Shown piece by piece: positions 41,445-53,107 of a stretch of DNA of 64,000 bases (positions are counted from its first letter, which is position 1; each line of letters begins with the position of its first letter). A model generated the notes under the pieces. It was not told the origin of the DNA. It did no database searches and saw only the letters and a program-made list of their open reading frames with translations. Origin of the DNA: Massilia norwichensis. GTDB taxonomy: Bacteria > Pseudomonadota > Gammaproteobacteria > Burkholderiales > Burkholderiaceae_D. A program made the translations under genes and the position numbers. The stretch is from contig NZ_JANUGX010000007.1 of assembly GCF_024753245.1 (NCBI RefSeq), positions 120,573 through 184,572 on the forward strand, read 5' to 3'.

Positions 41445-41582
41445 GTTGTTTTAGCGCGTCAGGGAATGGATGACCGAAGCATAACACCGGCGGCGCAAGC
41501 CGCCATCATTTGTCATTGCCGGGCAGGCGTTTTGTGACTTCGCTAAACTTGGCGGAACGACGTTTTCATTTCAAGGACAAGC

Positions 41583-42566
41583 ATGGAAGCACAAGCGGTC
41601 TACGCGATCGGCGAATGCATGATCGAACTCCAGCGCAGCCTGGCGGCGCCGACGCTGGATTACCGCTTCGGCGGCGACACCCTGAACGCCGCGGTCTACA
41701 TGGCGCGCCTGCTCGACCCGAGCCAGGTGCGCGTCGCCTATGTGACCGGCCTCGGCGTGGATGCGATGTCGGCCGAGATGCTGGCCAGCTGGGAGAAGGA
41801 GGGCATCGATACCCGCTATGTGCAGCGCCTGCCGGACCGCCTGCCGGGCATCTACATGATCGAGCTGGATGCGGACGGCGAGCGCCGCTTCCATTACTGG
41901 CGCAAGGATTCCGCGGCCAGGTACTGGCTCGACGCGCCGGCAGCCGGCGAGGTGCTGGCCCAGCTGGGTGCGGCGCGCATGGTCTACCTGTCGGGCATCA
42001 GCCTGGCGATCCTGCCCGAGGCCGGCCGCGAACTGCTGCTCCCGGCGCTGGCCCGCTGCCGCGCGGGCGGCGGCAGCGTCGTCTTCGACAGTAACTACCG
42101 TCCGCGCCTGTGGGAGAGCGCCGGGGCCGCCGCCGACGTCTACCGCCGTGTGCTGGCCCACGCCGACATCGCGCTGCTGACCCTCGACGACGAGCAAGCC
42201 ATCCACGGCCCGGAGAGTGCGCGGCAGGTCATCGAGCGCACCCGCGGCTATGGCGTGCGCGAGGTGGTCGTCAAGTGCGGCGCCGAACCCTGCGTGGTGT
42301 GGGCCGAGGGCCAACTGCATGAAGTCGCCGCGGAACCGGTCACGGACGTGGTCGACACCACGGCGGCCGGCGATTCCTTCGGCGCGGCCTACGTCGCGGC
42401 GCGCCTGTCCGGCGCGGATCCCGTGGCGGCGGCGCGTGCCGGGCACAGGCTGGCCGGCACCGTGATCCGCCATCGCGGCGCGATCATCGGGCGCGAACTG
42501 ATGCCGGAGCCGGGTTTCGCCGCACCTGACGATGCCGGCGACGAACGCTCGCGCCGCAGCACTTGA
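41583..42566 (+). CDS. kdgK: 2-keto-3-deoxygluconate kinase, PfkB family
   Basis: Cytoplasmic sugar kinase of 327 residues that phosphorylates 2-dehydro-3-deoxygluconate in uronate catabolism. The N-terminus GECMIELQRS and FGGDTLNAAVYMARL match KdgK. The PfkB C-terminal motif DTTAAGDSF contains the catalytic base Asp264. Another PfkB specificity cannot be fully excluded. No KDPG aldolase or uronate genes are nearby. A short terminator follows at 42578. Confidence 0.87.
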   Translation: MEAQAVYAIGECMIELQRSLAAPTLDYRFGGDTLNAAVYMARLLDPSQVRVAYVTGLGVDAMSAEMLASWEKEGIDTRYVQRLPDRLPGIYMIELDADGERRFHYWRKDSAARYWLDAPAAGEVLAQLGAARMVYLSGISLAILPEAGRELLLPALARCRAGGGSVVFDSNYRPRLWESAGAAADVYRRVLAHADIALLTLDDEQAIHGPESARQVIERTRGYGVREVVVKCGAEPCVVWAEGQLHEVAAEPVTDVVDTTAAGDSFGAAYVAARLSGADPVAAARAGHRLAGTVIRHRGAIIGRELMPEPGFAAPDDAGDERSRRST

Positions 42567-42577
42567 ACCCTCGCGGT

Positions 42578-42597
42578 CCCGGAAGCGGGTTTTTTTT
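42578..42597 (+). terminator. Short-stem terminator after kdgK
   Basis: Stem CCCG/CGGG around loop GAAG followed by eight T, 11 bp after the stop. The stem is short but the T-run is strong. Confidence 0.6.
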
Positions 42598-42645
42598 CGT
42601 CCATTTGATAACATGGGGCCTTGTTCACTCTTTACGATTGTCGCC

Positions 42646-43869
42646 ATGCCAAAAAACAAGCGCCCAGCTCCCCGCAAATCTGCAAAACCCGCGGCGGAGT
42701 CCGACCACGAGGCGCTGGCCCAGAACCTGGTCGATCTCGCACTGGAGATTACCGAGACCGACCCCGAGGATCTGCAGGCCGCCGCGCGCATCCCGCAATA
42801 CGAACAGGACCTGCTGACCCTGGTCCGCCGTGCCCTGCGCCGCAACCACGATGAGGTGCTGTACGGCGCCATCGAAGCGGCGCGCTACACCGACCCCGAG
42901 TGCTGCCGTTACCTGCAGGAGCACATCGAGGAAGAAGCCGCGACCCTGCGCCTGCGCGATCCGGATGCGGACGGCGCCGAGCTCGAGATCGACGCCTTCA
43001 TGATCCCGCTGTTCGTCAGCAGCACCGGCGGCCTGACGGCGGCCGAGGTGTTCCAGGACGATGCCGCCTTCGAAGAACTGAGCGACAGTTTCCGCCACAC
43101 CGGCCTGGCCAGCGCCGACAGCCGCGTGGTGCTGGTGCGTTACCTGTACGACCTGGACGAGGTCGACCACATCGGCTACAGCGACCTGCAGCAGATGCTG
43201 AAGGAGGCGGCGGCCTCGATGCGCAGCAAGAAGCTGGTCGCGGCGCCGACCATCGAAGCCAGCATGCGCGGCTGGCATGCGAGCGGCTTCGGCCCCGACG
43301 ACGAAGCGATGGAGCTGCGCTTCCTGCTCGGCTTCTCGCTCAAGCACGCCGACGATCCCTTCTACAAGGTGCCGAAGGACGAGGCGGCCGCCGACGCCTA
43401 TTTCGAAGGCCGCATGGCGCGCTACCGCATGTGGGCCGGCACCATCCAGCCGCTGCTGGCGCGCAGCCTGTCCAGCAAGCCGGCCGACATCGAGCTGAAC
43501 TTCCTGTACCAGGACCTGTTCTATGGCGCCAAGGGGCAGGGCGTGGCCGAGCTGGGGATGCTGGCGACGCTCTCCGAGGTCAACAGCCGCCTGGACGAAC
43601 TGGACCTGGCGCCGGAACGCATCAAGGCCGTGGTGGCGCCGGTCGACCTGGTCGACCACGCCGCGCTGCGCATCAATCTCTACCCGCTCGACGGCGGCGC
43701 ACCGCTGGCCACGATCGACAAGCCGCTGGACCTGGCGGCCGACCTCGAGACCGAGATGGAAGACTTGTGCGACGGCCTCGGCACGATCGGACTGGACGGC
43801 GTGCTGGTGGCGCGCGGTTTCGACGCCGGCGGGCAGCCGGAGGGGGCGGAGGCGTATCTGAGCGATTGA
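42646..43869 (+). CDS. DUF2863 family protein
   Basis: Uncharacterised 407-residue protein of a family largely confined to Burkholderiales (from memory). A short basic N-terminus (MPKNKRPAPRKSAKP) leads to an acidic helical part, then mixed alpha/beta sequence. No catalytic motif, signal peptide or membrane segment is visible, so a cytoplasmic place is likely. The ATG at 42646 is preferred because sequence homology-like content begins there; an ATG at 42613 is in frame. It is followed by the 63-bp repeat array. Confidence 0.8.
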   Translation: MPKNKRPAPRKSAKPAAESDHEALAQNLVDLALEITETDPEDLQAAARIPQYEQDLLTLVRRALRRNHDEVLYGAIEAARYTDPECCRYLQEHIEEEAATLRLRDPDADGAELEIDAFMIPLFVSSTGGLTAAEVFQDDAAFEELSDSFRHTGLASADSRVVLVRYLYDLDEVDHIGYSDLQQMLKEAAASMRSKKLVAAPTIEASMRGWHASGFGPDDEAMELRFLLGFSLKHADDPFYKVPKDEAAADAYFEGRMARYRMWAGTIQPLLARSLSSKPADIELNFLYQDLFYGAKGQGVAELGMLATLSEVNSRLDELDLAPERIKAVVAPVDLVDHAALRINLYPLDGGAPLATIDKPLDLAADLETEMEDLCDGLGTIGLDGVLVARGFDAGGQPEGAEAYLSD

Positions 43870-43892
43870 CGGTCGCTGCGCGGTTCGCCGTC

Positions 43893-43912
43893 GTCCCCGC
43901 GCAGGCGGGGAC
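43893..43912. repeat. REP-like inverted repeat
   Basis: GTCCCCGC-GCAG-GCGGGGAC, a perfect 8-bp stem just after the DUF2863 gene. It is a variant of the units repeated downstream. Confidence 0.65.
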
Positions 43913-43920
43913 CCAAGTCC

Positions 43921-44109
43921 GATGAGCCGACGAAACGCATGCAACCTGGATTCCCGCCTTCGCGGGAATGACGGTGGTGGCTTGATGAGCCGACGAAACG
44001 CATGCAACCTGGATTCCCGCCTTCGCGGGAATGACGGTGGTGGCTTGATGAGCTGAAGAAACGCATGCAACCTGGATTCCCGCCTTCGCGGGAATGACGG
44101 TGGCGACGT
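43921..44109. repeat. 63-bp tandem repeat, three copies
   Basis: Units start at 43921, 43984 and 44047. The first two are identical over 63 bp; the third has two substitutions near its start and diverges in its last bases. Each unit contains the inverted repeat TTCCCGCCTTCGCGGGAA followed by TGACGG. The same CCCGC/GCGGG class occurs at 27318 and 43893. This looks like recent tandem duplication of a dispersed intergenic element. Confidence 0.9.
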
Positions 44110-44504
44110 GCCGGACGACGGTAATTGCCTCGCCTTCAGCACTTTGGTGCCCCATTCCTTCCCCGGAAACACCGTTTTCCTGCTCTTCCGTTCTCCACTT
44201 CACCCTGCGCACGCTTGAGTGCCCGAGGATTTTTCGTAGTGCTTTTTCCTGATTAATCGTAGGACTAAGCCTACATTTTTGACCAAGAGTCACAAGTCTC
44301 CTAGGGGAGCGCAAACCCCGCTTCCCATTTTCGTTACCGGTTGTCAATATTGCAATTGGTAACTGAAAATCTTGGCGATTTTGCATGTTACGATTCTCGG
44401 GTCCGGCACCCCCGAAACCTGGCGCGTCCAAGCGCACAAGCCAGTGTCGAGCCGGTTGCATACCAGATCAACGAGAACGCCCGAAGGCGAAAGGAACTTG
44501 AAAA
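44110..44504. other. Intergenic region before the glycosyltransferase
   Basis: About 395 bp with no convincing gene. The second half is AT-richer, contains the palindrome TCTCCTAGGGGAG near 44297, a GCAATTG at 44352-44358 and TTGTCA at 44341-44346 as a possible -35 element. It probably carries the promoter and a long leader for the gene at 44505. Confidence 0.45.
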
Positions 44505-45743
44505 ATGCCAACCCTGATCGTGTTTTGCCACCTGCGTTGGGACTTTGTGTTTCAGCGTCCCCAGCACCTGATGACTCGCCTGGCGGAACACTACCGAATC
44601 CTCATCGTCGAGGAACCGGTCTACCACGAAGGGCAGGCACACCTGAAGAAGACGGCCGTCGCGCCGAACATCACGGTGTGCCAGCCGCATACCGCGATCC
44701 ACGCGCCTGGTTTCCATGACGACCAGATCCCGACCCTGCAGAACCTGCTGGCCGACCTCGTGCCGCAAGGCGAAAAGCCGGTCGTCTGGTTCTACACCCC
44801 GATGGCCCTGCCGCTGCTGCAAAGCTTCGAACCTTCGCTGGTCGTGTACGACTGCATGGACGAACTGGCCGCGTTCAAGAACCCGCCGAAGCAGCTGGTG
44901 CAGCGCGAAAGCGCACTGCTGAACATCGCCGACCTGTGCTTCACCGGCGGCCCGAGCCTGTACAACTCGAAGAAGGAACGCCACGCCAACGCCCACTGCT
45001 TCTCGAGCAGCGTCGACGCCAAGCATTTCCAGAAAGCCCAGGACCGTTCGTACAGCCACCCGGACCAGGCCAGCATCCCGGGGCCGCGCCTCGGCTTCTA
45101 CGGCGTGATCGACGAGCGTTTCGACATCGACCTGATCCGCGAAATGGCCGCCGCTCGTCCGGACTGGCAGATCGTGCTGGTCGGCCCGGTCGTGAAGATC
45201 GACCCGGCGCACCTGCCGCAGGCCGCCAACATCCACTACATGGGCCAGCGCACCTATGAAGAGCTGCCGAAGTTCCTGGCCGGCTGGGACGTCTGCCTGC
45301 TGCCCTTCGCGATGAACGAATCGACCAAGTTCATCTCGCCGACCAAGGTGCTGGAATACATGGCTGCCGAGCTGCCCTCTGTCTCGACCCCGATCACCGA
45401 CGTCAAGGTCCCGTACAGCCACGTCGTCGAAATCGCCGCGACCCCGGCCGAGTTCATCGCCGCCTGCGAGCGCATGCTGGCCCTGAGCGACGAGCAGAAG
45501 GCCGACCTGGCCCAGCGCATGCGCACCGTGGTTGCCGGCACCTCCTGGGACAAGACCGCCCAGGCGATGCACGAGCTGATCCAGACCACCGAGCCGGGCA
45601 ACAAGGCGCAGCGCCTGAGCGCCGACGGCAACAGCTACACCGGTGTCGAAGCCGGCAACGTCAGCCCGCTGCCGGTCAAACAACAGCAGGTCCAGACCGC
45701 CGCCATCGACGTCGAGCCGAAGAAGGCCCAGGCCGCCGAATAA
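44505..45743 (+). CDS. Group 1-type glycosyltransferase (GT-B fold)
   Basis: Probable cytoplasmic glycosyltransferase of 412 residues. The N-terminus FCHLRWDFVFQRPQHLM and the segment VVYDCMDEL are typical of exopolysaccharide-type GT-B enzymes. The donor-site half has LGFYGVIDERFD, then LLPFAMNESTKF and SPTKVLEYMAA, where the acidic/Lys residues bind the nucleotide sugar. The last 60 residues are polar and low in complexity. Sugar and acceptor are unknown; UDP-galactopyranose mutase lies 5 kb away. A strong terminator follows. Confidence 0.87.
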   Translation: MPTLIVFCHLRWDFVFQRPQHLMTRLAEHYRILIVEEPVYHEGQAHLKKTAVAPNITVCQPHTAIHAPGFHDDQIPTLQNLLADLVPQGEKPVVWFYTPMALPLLQSFEPSLVVYDCMDELAAFKNPPKQLVQRESALLNIADLCFTGGPSLYNSKKERHANAHCFSSSVDAKHFQKAQDRSYSHPDQASIPGPRLGFYGVIDERFDIDLIREMAAARPDWQIVLVGPVVKIDPAHLPQAANIHYMGQRTYEELPKFLAGWDVCLLPFAMNESTKFISPTKVLEYMAAELPSVSTPITDVKVPYSHVVEIAATPAEFIAACERMLALSDEQKADLAQRMRTVVAGTSWDKTAQAMHELIQTTEPGNKAQRLSADGNSYTGVEAGNVSPLPVKQQQVQTAAIDVEPKKAQAAE

Positions 45744-45764
45744 GCTGGCGAAAGCCCGAAACAG

Positions 45765-45797
45765 CCGCCCCGCAGCAATGCGTGGGCGGTTTTTTTG
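45765..45797 (+). terminator. Rho-independent terminator after the glycosyltransferase
   Basis: Stem CCGCCC-CGCA/TGCG-T-GGGCGG with loop GCAA, one bulged T and a run of eight T. It ends 21 bp before the LolC/E start and so separates the two transcripts. Confidence 0.9.
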
Positions 45798-45818
45798 CTT
45801 TTATGGCAAAATGCGCGG

Positions 45819-47090
<1,272 letters not shown>

Positions 47091-47183
47091 GGGCACCGCG
47101 CGGCGCGTGAGAATGCGCGTACTTTTGAAGGTTTCCGACTGGTAAGCTCTTCGCTCGAAGATCAACCCAGCAAGGATAACCGG

Positions 47184-50060
47184 ATGCGCCGCATTCTCGC
47201 CCGCCGACTCGTCAGTTTCGCGATCGCCGCCGTCTGGCTGGCGCCGGCGGCTTCTCAGTCCGCCTCATTCGCCGCCTTCGACCCCAACGCGCCGATCCCG
47301 ACCGGCCCCGGGGTCAAGGTCGGCAAGCTGTCGAACGGCCTGACCTACTATATTCGCCAGAACAAGGTGCCGGCGCGCCGGCTCGAGCTGCGCCTGGTGG
47401 TCAAGGCCGGCTCCATCCTCGAAGACGAAGACCAGCGCGGCCTGGCCCACTTTACCGAGCACATGGCCTTCAACGGCTCGACTCATTTCCGCAAGCACGA
47501 GGTGGTCGGCTGGCTGCAGTCGATCGGGGTCAAGTTCGGCGCCGACCTGAACGCCTTCACGTCTTACGACCAGACGATGTACGTGTTGCCGGTCCCGACC
47601 GACAAGCAGGAAAACATCGACAAGGCCTTCACCATCCTCGAGGACTGGGCCCACGGCGTCAGCTTCAACGACGCCGACATCGACAAGGAACGCAGCGTCG
47701 TGCTCGAAGAGCTGCGCACCCGCAAAGGCGTGGGCGAGCGGGTCAACAAGGTGCTGATGCCCAAGCTGTTCAACGGCTCGCGCTACGCCGACCGTGCGAT
47801 CGGCGGCACCGATGAATCGATCCGCAGCTTCAAGGCCGACGCGCTGCGCCGCTTCTACCGCGACTGGTACCGGCCCGACCTGATGGCGGTGGTGGCGGTG
47901 GGCGATGTCGAACCAGAAGAACTCGAAGAACAGATCCGCAAGCATTTCGGTCCGCTGACCAATCCGCCGACGCCGCGCCCGCGCGACTACGTCGAGATCG
48001 CGCCGCTGGCGGCGACCGAGGCGCTGGCCGTGACCGATCGCGAGCTGCCAATGAATTCCGTGCTGCTGCATTACCCGGTCAGCTATGCGCCGGACCGCGG
48101 CACCTATGGCAGCTACCGCGAGCGCCTGTTCGAGCGCCTGGTCGGCGGCATGCTCGCGCAGCGCCTGCTCGAAGTGGGCCAGCAGCCGAATCCTCCCTTC
48201 GTCGCCGCCAGCAGCGGCATCGCGCAGATGACCCCGCGCTACCGCGGCTACATGGCGCGGGTGGTGCTGGGGGCGGGCGGCAGCGCCCCGGCCCTGGCCG
48301 CGCTGCTGCAGGAACAGCAGCGCGCGCGCCAGCACGGCTTTGCCCAGGCCGAGTTCGAGCGCGCCCGCAAGAGCCTGCAACGCAGCGAGGAACGCAGCTA
48401 TAACGAGCGCGCCGGCACCACCTCGGGCACCTATGTGGCCGAGTACATCCGCAACTTCGTGGCGGGCGAGCCGCTGCCGGGCAGCGAGGTCGAGCACCGC
48501 ATGGCGCAGGAGCTGCTGCCGGCGATCACGCTGGACGAGGTGAATGCCTTCGCGCGCGGCTTCATCCCCGGCGACGACAAGAAGCTGGTGATTTATGTGG
48601 GCGGCGAAGCGGTTCCGGCGCCGGCGCCGGCCCAGCTGCTGGCCGAAGTCGCCGCCGGCGAGAAGGCGGTGGTCGGCGTGCGCGAAGAAAAAGCGCTGGC
48701 GAGCAGCCTGATGGTGCCGCCGGCCACGCCCGGCAGCATCGTCGCCGAAAGCCAGGACAAGTCGCTCGGTATCACGCGCCTGAGCTTCTCGAACGGCGTC
48801 AAGGTCATCCTCAAGCCGACCGGATTCCAGCAGGACCAGGTGCTGCTGGGCGCGCGGCGCTTCGGCGGCCAGAACCTGTTCGACGAAAAGGACCTGGTCA
48901 ATGCCCGCCATGCCAGCGCGCTGGTGGCGGCGATGGGCCTGAAGGACTTCAGCCCGCTCGAACTGCGCAAGATGCTGGCCGGCCGCAATGCCAACGCCGC
49001 CGTGCAGTTGGGCATGGACACCGACGAGATCGGCGGCTCGTCCGGCGCCTCGGCCGAGGAGATCGAGACCATGCTGCAGCTGCTGTGGCTGCGCTTTAAC
49101 GGCGTGCGCCGCGACGAGGGCTTGTACAAGTCCTACCTGGCCAAGGAAGAAGAGGTGCTGCGCCACCGCGACGCCACCCCGCAGGCGCGCTTCGGCGACG
49201 TGCTGGTCGACACCCTCTATGCGAAGCACCCCTACGAACCGCGCGCCACGGTGCTGGCCGACCTGCCCAGGGTCGACCTCGACCGCAGCATCGCGCTGTA
49301 CCGCCAGCGCTTTTCCAGCGCCAGGGGCTTTACCTTCGTCCTGGCCGGCAAATTCGAGGTCGACAAGATCAAGCCGCTGCTCGCGACCTACCTGGGCACG
49401 CTGCCGACGCCCGAGCTGCCGCTGGCCTACCGCGACGTCGGACTGCGCTACGCCACCGGCGTGGTCAAGCAGGAAGTCAAGGCGGGCACCGAGCCGAAGA
49501 GCACCCTGGCGCTGAGCTTTACCGGGCCGACCACCTGGTCGCCGGACGAGCAGCTGCGCATCGAGGCGCTGGTCGAGGTCATGAACCTGCGCATCGTCGA
49601 GGTGCTGCGCGAGAAGATGGGTCTGATCTACAGCGGGCGCATGAGCGGCGGCATCGTCCGCACGCCGTGGGAACACTATGTGATCGGTACCGCGCTGCCG
49701 ACCGGCCCCGACCAGGTCGAGCGCATGCGCGTCGCACTGTTCGCCGAAATCGAGCGTCTCAAGCAGGAAGGGCCGGACCAGGCCGAACTCGACAAGGTCA
49801 AGCGCAACTGGAGCCAGTCCTGGCAGAACAATATGCGCAGCAATGCCTACTGGGTGGCGGCGCTCGGCAATGCGGCGCTGTACGGCAGCGATCCGCACCG
49901 CCTGCTCGACCAGCTGCAGCGCGCCGGCAACATCACGCCGGAAGACGTGAAGCTGGCGGCGCAGCGCTATTTCAATACCGGGAATTACGTGCAGGTGGTG
50001 CTCAATCCCGAGGACGTGAAGCCGGCGCAGAAGCTGGCCGGCGCGGCGGCAGCGCGCTGA
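47184..50060 (+). CDS. M16 family zinc metallopeptidase (pitrilysin-like)
   Basis: Exported peptidase of 958 residues with a signal peptide (cleavage near residue 25-30) and two M16 half-domains. The inverted zinc motif HFTEH at 89-93 and the later glutamate in ERSVVLEELRTR form the active site in the N-terminal half; the C-terminal half is the inactive clamshell partner. It probably degrades peptides in the periplasm. It follows the LolC/E gene by 93 bp on the same strand and converges on the small phosphoesterase. Confidence 0.93.
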   Translation: MRRILARRLVSFAIAAVWLAPAASQSASFAAFDPNAPIPTGPGVKVGKLSNGLTYYIRQNKVPARRLELRLVVKAGSILEDEDQRGLAHFTEHMAFNGSTHFRKHEVVGWLQSIGVKFGADLNAFTSYDQTMYVLPVPTDKQENIDKAFTILEDWAHGVSFNDADIDKERSVVLEELRTRKGVGERVNKVLMPKLFNGSRYADRAIGGTDESIRSFKADALRRFYRDWYRPDLMAVVAVGDVEPEELEEQIRKHFGPLTNPPTPRPRDYVEIAPLAATEALAVTDRELPMNSVLLHYPVSYAPDRGTYGSYRERLFERLVGGMLAQRLLEVGQQPNPPFVAASSGIAQMTPRYRGYMARVVLGAGGSAPALAALLQEQQRARQHGFAQAEFERARKSLQRSEERSYNERAGTTSGTYVAEYIRNFVAGEPLPGSEVEHRMAQELLPAITLDEVNAFARGFIPGDDKKLVIYVGGEAVPAPAPAQLLAEVAAGEKAVVGVREEKALASSLMVPPATPGSIVAESQDKSLGITRLSFSNGVKVILKPTGFQQDQVLLGARRFGGQNLFDEKDLVNARHASALVAAMGLKDFSPLELRKMLAGRNANAAVQLGMDTDEIGGSSGASAEEIETMLQLLWLRFNGVRRDEGLYKSYLAKEEEVLRHRDATPQARFGDVLVDTLYAKHPYEPRATVLADLPRVDLDRSIALYRQRFSSARGFTFVLAGKFEVDKIKPLLATYLGTLPTPELPLAYRDVGLRYATGVVKQEVKAGTEPKSTLALSFTGPTTWSPDEQLRIEALVEVMNLRIVEVLREKMGLIYSGRMSGGIVRTPWEHYVIGTALPTGPDQVERMRVALFAEIERLKQEGPDQAELDKVKRNWSQSWQNNMRSNAYWVAALGNAALYGSDPHRLLDQLQRAGNITPEDVKLAAQRYFNTGNYVQVVLNPEDVKPAQKLAGAAAAR

Positions 50061-50091
50061 TTCGGCGCTCGCTGACGCTAAGCTGGTTGAG

Positions 50092-50922
50092 CTACAGCTC
50101 GATCACCAGCTCCGGCCGGAACGCCGCCTGCTCGCCCTTGTTCGCATAGCCGAGCGGGTTGGCGAGCACGCGGCAGGTCCGCCGGCGGCCATCGATCTCG
50201 CCCTCGACCAGGTAGTCGTTGGCGCAGTGCAGGTGGCCGTGCATCCAGACGTCGGCGTAGGGGATCAGCGCGTCCATGCTGTTGCAGAAGCCCGCGGTGC
50301 CGGGCGTGATGCCGTAGCGCGGGTCGGCGCTGCGCAGGCTGGGGGCGTAATGGGTGACCACCACGGTCGGTCCGTCAAAGGGCGCCGTCAAGGCGCCGCG
50401 CAGCCAGTCCTGGCAGGCCAGCGACATGTCGCGCTGGCCCTCGGCCAGCACCGGCTCGCCGTCGCGCAGGGTGGTGTTCTTGGCCAGGTAGTAGTTGGCG
50501 GCGCGGAAGGCCTTGCCGCGTGCCTGCAGCTGCTTCGTGAGGTCCTGTTCCTGGCTGGCGACCCCATCGAAATCGGCCCACAGCGTGCTGCCGATGAAAC
50601 GCACGCCATCGATCTCCAGCACTTCGCGGTCCAGCCATTCGATGCCGAGTGCGGCGCAGACACGCTGCAGGCGTTCATAGGCGTCCCCGTATTCGAGGCT
50701 GTCGAATTCGTGGTTGCCGGGCACGTAGAGAACCCGTGCGGGCGACTGGGTGCGTTGCGGGGAAAAGCGCGCGAGGCCGAAATCCTCGTCCGGCAGGCGG
50801 CTTCTGGCCTGGTAGGAGCCGATGTCGCCGGCCAGCACGATCACGTCGGTGCCGGGATGGATGAGGGGTTCGAATGTGGGATCGCGCTCGAGGTGCAGGT
50901 CCGAAAATAGCTGAATTCGCAT
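50092..50922 (-). CDS. Metallophosphoesterase (calcineurin-like)
   Basis: Cytoplasmic phosphoesterase of 276 residues. The five-block dimetal site is complete: FSDLHLE, LAGDIG, GNHEFDS, VVTHYAP and HGHLH. No signal peptide is present, in contrast to the lipoprotein enzyme at 16009. The ATG at 50922 starts exactly at the conserved first strand (MRIQLFSDLH); a GTG 30 bp upstream is a weaker alternative. Substrate unknown. Confidence 0.9.
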   Translation of the reverse strand: MRIQLFSDLHLERDPTFEPLIHPGTDVIVLAGDIGSYQARSRLPDEDFGLARFSPQRTQSPARVLYVPGNHEFDSLEYGDAYERLQRVCAALGIEWLDREVLEIDGVRFIGSTLWADFDGVASQEQDLTKQLQARGKAFRAANYYLAKNTTLRDGEPVLAEGQRDMSLACQDWLRGALTAPFDGPTVVVTHYAPSLRSADPRYGITPGTAGFCNSMDALIPYADVWMHGHLHCANDYLVEGEIDGRRRTCRVLANPLGYANKGEQAAFRPELVIEL

Positions 50923-50998
50923 GATCGGGCCAGTATAACGGCATAGACGCACGACCGCCGGCGGCGTGCGTGCGTCTATCGGGCTTGTTAATGAAGGA

Positions 50999-52550
<1,552 letters not shown>

Positions 52551-52961
52551 TCAGCGCTTGTCGTTCTTGTGGCTTTGCGCGCCGGCGCGGGCATGCTGCT
52601 CCGAGGAGCCGCCGCGGGTGCCGCCGTTGCCGCCGTTGTTACCGCCGGATTGCTGGTTGCCGCCGTCGTTCTTGTGGCTTTGCGAACCGGCGCGGGCATG
52701 CTGCTCCGGCGAGCCGCCGCGGGTGCCGCCGTTGCCGCCGCCGCCGTTACCGGCATTGTTGCCGCCCGACTGCTGGTTGCCGTCGTTCTTGTGGCTCATC
52801 GAGCCGGCGCGGCGTGCTTCTTCCGAGGTGAACTCGTGGGCATTGCCCGAAGCGTGGGCGGCGCGGCCGCCCTCCGAAGCGATTTCACGCTGCTTCTGCG
52901 GATCCATGCCTGCGAAACCGCGGTTACCGTTATTGCCGTTCTGTTGGTTGTTTTGTGCCAT
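52551..52961 (-). CDS. KGG-type stress-induced protein with Gly/Asn-rich repeats
   Basis: Low-complexity, hydrophilic protein of 136 residues. The first half holds the KGG-like unit (GFAGMDPQKQREIASEGGRA, then SEEARRAGSMSHKND), known from GsiB/YciG-type general stress proteins. The rest repeats SHKND, a Gly/Asn/Gln spacer and EQHARAG about three times. It is probably disordered and protective against drying or osmotic stress. The second ATG (52961) is chosen because AAGGAG lies seven bases ahead; the first is too close. It lies next to an MscS channel. Confidence 0.88.
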   Translation of the reverse strand: MAQNNQQNGNNGNRGFAGMDPQKQREIASEGGRAAHASGNAHEFTSEEARRAGSMSHKNDGNQQSGGNNAGNGGGGNGGTRGGSPEQHARAGSQSHKNDGGNQQSGGNNGGNGGTRGGSSEQHARAGAQSHKNDKR

Positions 52962-53107
52962 GATCATTCTCCTTTATGAATGGTTGCCATGCGTTCCTCG
53001 TTGCGAGGAGCTGGATTCATCTTATGCGGTTTGCATAAACCCGGCTATAGGACACGCCATGGCCGGGTTGTAGGATGAGTCCGGCGATCTCTGCAGACGG
53101 CGCGATC

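Noticed and set aside
43680..44066. Minus-strand frames reading SREGGNP-type repeats
   Set aside because: This is the usual translation of the intergenic inverted repeat, not a protein.
43921..44109. CRISPR array
   Set aside because: Units are contiguous 63-bp tandem copies without unique spacers and there are no cas genes.
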